A stretch of 64,000 bases of DNA. Source: Variovorax gossypii (lineage in GTDB: Bacteria > Pseudomonadota > Gammaproteobacteria > Burkholderiales > Burkholderiaceae_C). The translations under genes were made by a program, and so were the position numbers. The stretch lies in contig NZ_RXOE01000002.1 of assembly GCF_003965815.1 (NCBI RefSeq), positions 1,054,001 to 1,118,000 on the forward strand, read 5' to 3'. Within the stretch, counting starts at the first letter, position 1. Each line of letters begins with the position of its first letter. Positions 58,289-64,000 of this stretch are shown here, piece by piece. The notes under the pieces are model-generated. The model was not told where the DNA came from and searched no databases. It saw only the letters and a program-made list of their open reading frames with translations.

Positions 58289-59133
58289 TTATCGACCAGC
58301 CGCGTTCTTGGCCGTCGCGGCGGGCAGGGCGTCGAGCGCCTCGCGGATGCCCGCGAGGAATTCGTGCACCGCCGGCACGACTTTTTCGCGGGGCTGGTCT
58401 TCGATGAGTTGAATGATCTTGGTGCCGATGACGACCGCATCGGCGGTCGAGCCGACCGCCTGTGCGGTGCGCGCGTCGCGGATGCCGAAGCCCACACCGA
58501 CCGGAATGCTCACGTGCTCGCGGATGCGCGGGATCATCCGGCCGACGGCCTCGGTGTCGAGGTGGCCGGCGCCCGTCACGCCCTTGAGCGACACGTAGTA
58601 GACATAGCCGCTGGCGATGCGCGCGACCTGCGCCATGCGCTCGTCGGTGCTGGTGGGGGCCAGCAGGAAGATCAGGTCGATGCCGGCGGCCTTGAGTTCG
58701 GCGGCGAAGTCCTCGCACTCTTCCGGCGGGTAGTCGACCACCAGCAGGCCGTCAACGCCGGCCGCGGCCGCATCGCGGATGAAGGACTTCTTGCCGTGCA
58801 CGAGGTCGTAGCGCTCGACCGGGTTGGCATAGCCCATCAGCACCACCGGCGTGGTCGTATCCGTCTTGCGGAAGGCGGCGACGATGGCGAGCACCTGCTT
58901 CATGCCCACGCCAAGCGCCAGCGCGGCCTCGCCGGCCTTCTGGATCACGGGGCCGTCGGCCATGGGGTCGGAGAAGGGCACACCCAGCTCGATCACGTCG
59001 GCGCCGGCCTCGACCATGCCGTGCATCAGCTCGGGCGTGATGTCGGCGAAGGGGAAGCCGGCGGTCACGTACGGAATGAGGGCGCGGCGGCCTTCCTTCT
59101 TCAGGGCCTCGAAAGTGGTGGCAATGCGGCTCA

Positions 59134-59134
<1 letters not shown>
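58289..59134 (-). CDS. trpA: Tryptophan synthase alpha subunit
   Basis: A 281-residue TIM barrel that releases indole from indole-3-glycerol phosphate. The catalytic Glu is in '[20 protein letters not shown]' (about 46-65) and Asp in '[19 protein letters not shown]'; '[12 protein letters not shown]' region here reads '[19 protein letters not shown]' (about 180). Its start shares one base with the trpB stop (TGATG, 59132-59136). No DNA methyltransferase gene interrupts trpB-trpA, unlike some Burkholderia. Confidence 0.97.
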
Positions 59135-60420
<1,286 letters not shown>

Positions 60421-60436
60421 GGTTCTCGATCGGTGG

Positions 60437-60466
60437 GCCGCAGCCCGACAAACGATCGGCTGCGGC
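60437..60466 (-). promoter_or_regulatory. Stem-loop between trpF and trpB
   Basis: GCCGCAGCC pairs perfectly with GGCTGCGGC around a 12-nt loop. It fills most of the 48-bp gap; no T tract follows, so it is not a normal terminator. Its end is 16 nt before the trpB ATG. Confidence 0.5.
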
Positions 60467-60468
60467 GG

Positions 60469-61170
60469 CTAACTGGAGAAGGACGCGTCGGCAGCCCTGA
60501 CTGCTGCGACGAATTGCCGGATCTTTCCGGCGTCCTTGAGGCCCTTGTTCCCGGGACCGTCGATTTCGACGCCCGAGCTCACATCAACGGACAGCGTCTT
60601 GCAGCGTGTCCGCAGGATGCGAATGCCATCGCCCACGTTTGCAGGTGTGAGCCCACCACTCAAGACGAGGTGAGCGTCGACGGCGGGTGGAAGAAGTGAC
60701 CAATCGAATGCCTTGCCGCCACCGCCATAACCTTCGACATGCGCGTCGAGCAGGATGGCCTGGGCGTGGGAGTAATCGGACGCGTATTTTACGAGGTCGA
60801 AGCCCGCCCCGGCATCCCCCAGCGGAATGCGGGCGGCGCGCATGTAGCGGAAGCGGTCCGGGCCGGTGGCCTCCTCGCACTGCTGCGGCGTCTCTTCGCC
60901 GTGGAACTGCGCGATGGAGCCCTTCACCTGGGCGAGCGATGCTATGACTTTGGGAGCGTCCTCGTTCACGAACAGCAGGACCGGCGTGATGAAGGGCGGC
61001 AAGCGCGAGGCCAGTGCGGCCGCGCGCTCGGCCGTCACCGCACGGGGGCTCTTCGGATACAGGACGAAGCCGATCGCGTCGGCTCCCGCTTCGATTGCCG
61101 CGTCGACATCGGCTTCACGGGTCAGGCCGCAGATCTTGATGCGGGTGCGGGGCAGGGGAGGCGCGCTCAT
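60469..61170 (-). CDS. trpF: Phosphoribosylanthranilate isomerase
   Basis: A 233-residue TIM barrel of tryptophan synthesis. 'RIKICGLTREADVDAAIEAG' (about 10-29) has the catalytic Cys, 'AQFHGEETPQQCEE' (about 87) and 'LSGGLTPANVGDGI' (about 170) are later motifs, and Asp in 'AILLDAHVEGYGGGGKAFDW' is the general acid. The start overlaps the truA stop by 4 bp. Confidence 0.96.
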   Translation of the reverse strand: MSAPPLPRTRIKICGLTREADVDAAIEAGADAIGFVLYPKSPRAVTAERAAALASRLPPFITPVLLFVNEDAPKVIASLAQVKGSIAQFHGEETPQQCEEATGPDRFRYMRAARIPLGDAGAGFDLVKYASDYSHAQAILLDAHVEGYGGGGKAFDWSLLPPAVDAHLVLSGGLTPANVGDGIRILRTRCKTLSVDVSSGVEIDGPGNKGLKDAGKIRQFVAAVRAADASFSS

Positions 61171-61979
61171 GGCGGGCCATCATACGGAGCCCCGCCGGCC
61201 TGCAGCGTGGCTTCGTCCGGCAGACCCCACTTGGCGTCGTACAACGGGCCCATGAAATACAGGCCGTCGGCGGAGAAGGTGGGCGCGGCAATCTTGCGGC
61301 TGCGCGCCTCGAGCACTTCGGAGATCCATTCGGGCCGCTCGTCGCCGCGGCCGATGCGCACCAGGCAGCCCATCAGGTTGCGGATCATGTGGTGCAGGAA
61401 GGCGTCGGCCTCGAATTCGAAATGCCAGCGGCAGCGCTCGCCGCTGCCCACGCGCGTGATCTCGATGCGACGCAGGTCCTTGACCGGCGAGCGTGCCTGG
61501 CAGGCAGAGGCGCGGAACGAGCTGAAGTCGTGCTGGCCGATGAGCAGCGCGGCCGCCGCGCGCATCGCATCGCCGTCGAGCGGGTGCATCGACCAGCCGA
61601 CCCTGCCCGAATCGAGGCTGGGCCGCACGGGCGACTGCGAGAGCACGTAGACGTAGCGACGCGCCAGGGCGCTGGCGCGGCAGTGGAATTCGTCGGGCAC
61701 CGGGTGCGCCCACTGCACCGCGATGTCATCGGGCAGGAAGCGGTTGGTGCCGCGCATCCAGGAGAAGGGCTCGCGCTTGACGGCGGTGTCGAAGTGCACC
61801 ACCTGCATCAGCGCATGCACGCCTGCGTCGGTGCGGCCGGCGCACAGCGTGCGGATGGGCTGGTCGGCGAACTTCGAGAGGGCCGCCTCGAGCTTGTCCT
61901 GAACCGTGCGGCCGGAGGGCTGGCTCTGCCAGCCGTCGTACGCCTGGCCGTTGTACCGGATGCCTAGAGCCAGCCTCAC
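61167..61979 (-). CDS. truA: tRNA pseudouridine(38-40) synthase TruA
   Basis: A 270-residue enzyme. 'RLALGIRYNGQAYDGWQSQP' starts the protein and 'LCAGRTDAGVHALMQVVHFD' (about 45-64) contains the catalytic Asp; 'DALAHHMIRNLMG' is represented by 'DAFLHHMIRNLMGCLVRIG'. It lies 36 bp downstream of fimV on the same strand, a conserved order with trpF. Confidence 0.96.
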   Translation of the reverse strand: MRLALGIRYNGQAYDGWQSQPSGRTVQDKLEAALSKFADQPIRTLCAGRTDAGVHALMQVVHFDTAVKREPFSWMRGTNRFLPDDIAVQWAHPVPDEFHCRASALARRYVYVLSQSPVRPSLDSGRVGWSMHPLDGDAMRAAAALLIGQHDFSSFRASACQARSPVKDLRRIEITRVGSGERCRWHFEFEADAFLHHMIRNLMGCLVRIGRGDERPEWISEVLEARSRKIAAPTFSADGLYFMGPLYDAKWGLPDEATLQAGGAPYDGPP

Positions 61980-62015
61980 GAATTCAGAAAGCCCGGGAAA
62001 AGCGGCAACGCTCGC

Positions 62016-63998
62016 TCAGCGCAGTTCCGCAAGGAGTTGACGGGCTTGCGACTTGAGATCGCCGGCGCTTTCGGCCTCGACTTCCTCGACCAGCGAGCGG
62101 GCGCCTTCGACGTCGCCGATGGCCTGCAGTTCGCGGGCCAGCGAGAGCTTGACGGCGTGCGGGCTGTCGTCGCCTTCGTCGTTCTGCGCGGCAGCCGTTG
62201 CCGCCGGCTTGGCGGTTTCGGCCGGACGGGCTGCCGGCAGGCCGGCCAGCGCGCTCATGTCGAACTCGATGAAGCCCGAGTCGGCCGGCAGCGCGTTGCG
62301 CAGCATGGCGGGGCGGGTGTTGTGCTCCGGATCGCTCAGGCTCAGCGAGCCGGGGAGCGTGTCGGCCGACAGGGCGCCGGGGGCGGTGTCGAAGTCGTTC
62401 TCGAGGTCGACGGGCGTCGCATGGGCGTGGCCGTTCGACAGCGGGGCGGCCGGGCGTGCCGTCGTCGGAGCAGGCGCGTAGGCCGACTTCGGCAGGCTGG
62501 CGCCGACGGGCGCGTGCTGCGGTGCAGGCGCCGGTGCCGGGGCGGGCGCCGGCGGGGTGGTCAGGTCGAGGTCGAAGTCCAGCGGTGCGACCGAGGGCAC
62601 GAAGGCGGGCGGTGCCACGGCCACCGGAGGCGCCACCACCGGAGCAGGCGTTGCCGGCTTGGCGGCCGCCGCCAGGGCACCGGCGAAGGCAGCCGTTTCG
62701 GCGGCGCTGGCGCCACCGCTACCGCCGCTGCGGGGCGAGCCCGATTCGTACAGCGGGTTGCCTGGATCGAGGTCCTTGCCCATGTCGACCACGCGATTCC
62801 AGTCGGAACCCAGGCCGCCGGTCAGCTTGTGCACTTCGGTGGCGAGGCTTTCGTAGGCACGCACGTCGCGGCGCTTGGCGTGGATCTCGAGCAGCTTGAG
62901 GTGGATGGCGGTGCGATCGGGGTTCAGGCGCAGCGCCTCGCGCAGGATTTCCTCTGCCTGCAGGTCGCGGCCGTAGGCCAGGTACACGTCGGCCTCGGCG
63001 ACCGGATCGACATCGCCCGCGTCGAGCTGGCTCGGCGAGTACGACAGCGACGAGACGGTGGAGTCGCCGCGATGCTTGGTGTCCACCGATTCGCCACCGC
63101 TGGCGCCGAAGAACGAATCCTTCGGAATGCGGCTTTCGAGGAACACGCTTTCGCTCATTTCCTCGCGACGGCGACCCAGCACGCGGTACAGCAGGAAGCC
63201 GACCAGCAGCGCGATCAGCGCGGCACCCGCCAGCATCAGCGGGTTGTCCATCAGCTCTTCGAGGAAGGTGGGCTCCGGCGGCGGGGGCGGCGGAGCAGCC
63301 TTCTTCACAGCGGGCTTCGGCGCGGCAGCAGCTGCGGCACTAGCTGCCGCGGCGGCGGGAGCAGCAGTGGCGTCTGCAGCCACTGGCGGCGTGCCGGCAG
63401 GCGCGGCTTGCGCATCGGCTGCAGGGGTGGCCGCGGCAGCGGGAGCTGCCTGGGTGGCTTCGGGTGTCGGCGGGGTGCTGGGCGCGGCTGCGGCCGGAGC
63501 GGCGGGAGCCGCTGCAGGTGCAGCAGCAGCAGCGGGTGCTGGTGCGGCGACCGGAGCAGCTGCCGCAGGCGCGGGAGCCGGTGCGGGGCTCGCGGCCGGA
63601 GGCGCGACCGTCGCGCTGGTGTTGGGGGCCGGAACCGGGATGCCCGGCGTTGCCGGAGCCGGTGCAGCGGCGGGTGCGGCCGCGGAAGAGCCGGTGCCCG
63701 TTGCCGTCTTGAGCTTGTTCAGCTCGCTGATGTTCTTCGACAGTTCCGCGACGCGGTTGCTGCTGTCCTGCGCCTGGCGGTTCTGCGCGACCTTCTCGTC
63801 GGCGGCGCGGGTGGCCGCATTGCCTTGGGAGATCGTGAGCTTGTCGGGCGAGCTGGCCGCTGCATTGCGGTCTTCGACGTTGGCCTGCACCTTGCCCGAG
63901 GCCTTGCGGCCCGCTGCTGCGACGTTCGAGGTCGGAGCGTTGTCGGCCAGACGCTGGCGGTAAGAGCCGAAGTCGCGGCTTTGCGCGGTGATCGTGCG
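62016..63998 (-). CDS. fimV: FimV/HubP-family polar protein, C-terminal part (5' end outside window)
   Basis: At least 661 residues; the frame runs off the right edge. Visible parts in order: the linker 'ITAQSRDFGSYRQRLAD' and a helical segment 'NRQAQDSSNRVAELSKNISE' resembling a coiled coil; a long Ala/Pro-rich low-complexity region; one membrane helix ('PLMLAGAALIALLVGFLLYR'); a TPR-like region ('EADVYLAYGRDLQAEEILRE'); another Ala/Pro linker; and the FimV C-terminal motif 'VKLSLARELQAIGDVEGARS', then 'LVEEVEAE'. The missing N-terminus should hold a LysM domain. The family organises the cell pole and type IV pili. Confidence 0.92.
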   Translation of the reverse strand, partial: RTITAQSRDFGSYRQRLADNAPTSNVAAAGRKASGKVQANVEDRNAAASSPDKLTISQGNAATRAADEKVAQNRQAQDSSNRVAELSKNISELNKLKTATGTGSSAAAPAAAPAPATPGIPVPAPNTSATVAPPAASPAPAPAPAAAAPVAAPAPAAAAAPAAAPAAPAAAAPSTPPTPEATQAAPAAAATPAADAQAAPAGTPPVAADATAAPAAAAASAAAAAAPKPAVKKAAPPPPPPEPTFLEELMDNPLMLAGAALIALLVGFLLYRVLGRRREEMSESVFLESRIPKDSFFGASGGESVDTKHRGDSTVSSLSYSPSQLDAGDVDPVAEADVYLAYGRDLQAEEILREALRLNPDRTAIHLKLLEIHAKRRDVRAYESLATEVHKLTGGLGSDWNRVVDMGKDLDPGNPLYESGSPRSGGSGGASAAETAAFAGALAAAAKPATPAPVVAPPVAVAPPAFVPSVAPLDFDLDLTTPPAPAPAPAPAPQHAPVGASLPKSAYAPAPTTARPAAPLSNGHAHATPVDLENDFDTAPGALSADTLPGSLSLSDPEHNTRPAMLRNALPADSGFIEFDMSALAGLPAARPAETAKPAATAAAQNDEGDDSPHAVKLSLARELQAIGDVEGARSLVEEVEAESAGDLKSQARQLLAELR

Positions 63999-64000
63999 GC

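Noticed and set aside
63250..63720. Ala/Pro-rich repeats as a separate repeat element
   Set aside because: In-frame low-complexity linker of fimV, usual for this family.

Overview
The window reads as a chromosomal segment of a high-GC betaproteobacterium of the order Burkholderiales, most likely Comamonadaceae and close to Variovorax. This rests on gene order rather than any search: hemC-hemD-hemX-hemY divergent from ppc, yceD-rpmF-plsX-fabH-fabD-fabG-acpP-fabF running directly into rpoE-rseA-rseB-mucD, then lepA-lepB-rnc-era-recO-pdxJ-acpS-nagZ, and fimV-truA-trpF-trpB-trpA-accD. I see no rRNA, tRNA, CRISPR, transposase, integrase or phage gene. Most of the window is conserved core genome packed into overlapping operons (ATGA, GTGA and TGATG junctions).

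Layout. 1-9.6 kb is accessory: an AI-2E-type permease (cut by the left edge), a membrane acyltransferase coupled to an OprD-like porin, an HxlR regulator, two MFS exporters, a GNAT acetyltransferase divergent from a LysR regulator, and a small membrane protein with a GFA-type zinc protein. 9.6-16.7 kb holds ppc and the divergent heme genes. 16.7-19.3 kb is a DHA2 exporter divergent from its LysR-type regulator. 19.3-26.2 kb holds rne with a long hairpin-rich leader, divergent from rluC-HAD phosphatase-Rieske protein-sppA. 26.3-28.8 kb is a maf-methyltransferase-MFS operon.

28.9-39.98 kb is the fatty-acid synthesis cluster followed by the envelope-stress (sigma-E) operon, joined by a small YgfX-like membrane protein. 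40.0-48.6 kb runs from lepA to nagZ: signal peptidase, RNA processing, ribosome assembly, recombination, vitamin B6 and cell-wall recycling. 48.6-52.5 kb looks like an accessory surface-glycan module: a protein with two fused glycosyltransferase-like halves, a two-domain glycosyltransferase on the opposite strand and a methyltransferase. 52.6-55.9 kb is a tightly coupled lysS-yegD-ygjP operon. 56.0-64 kb has a Lon-N-domain protein, a YggT protein, accD, trpABF, truA and the 3' part of fimV.

Non-coding structure of note: a 59-nt multi-part stem-loop in the leader of an MFS exporter gene (8454-8512), an intrinsic terminator abutting the plsX start codon, an orphan promoter/terminator unit between mucD and lepA that may make a small RNA, a series of stem-loops upstream of rne, and two families of dispersed repeats. 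I cannot show that any of these is a new system; the glycan module and the exporter leader are the parts I would examine first.
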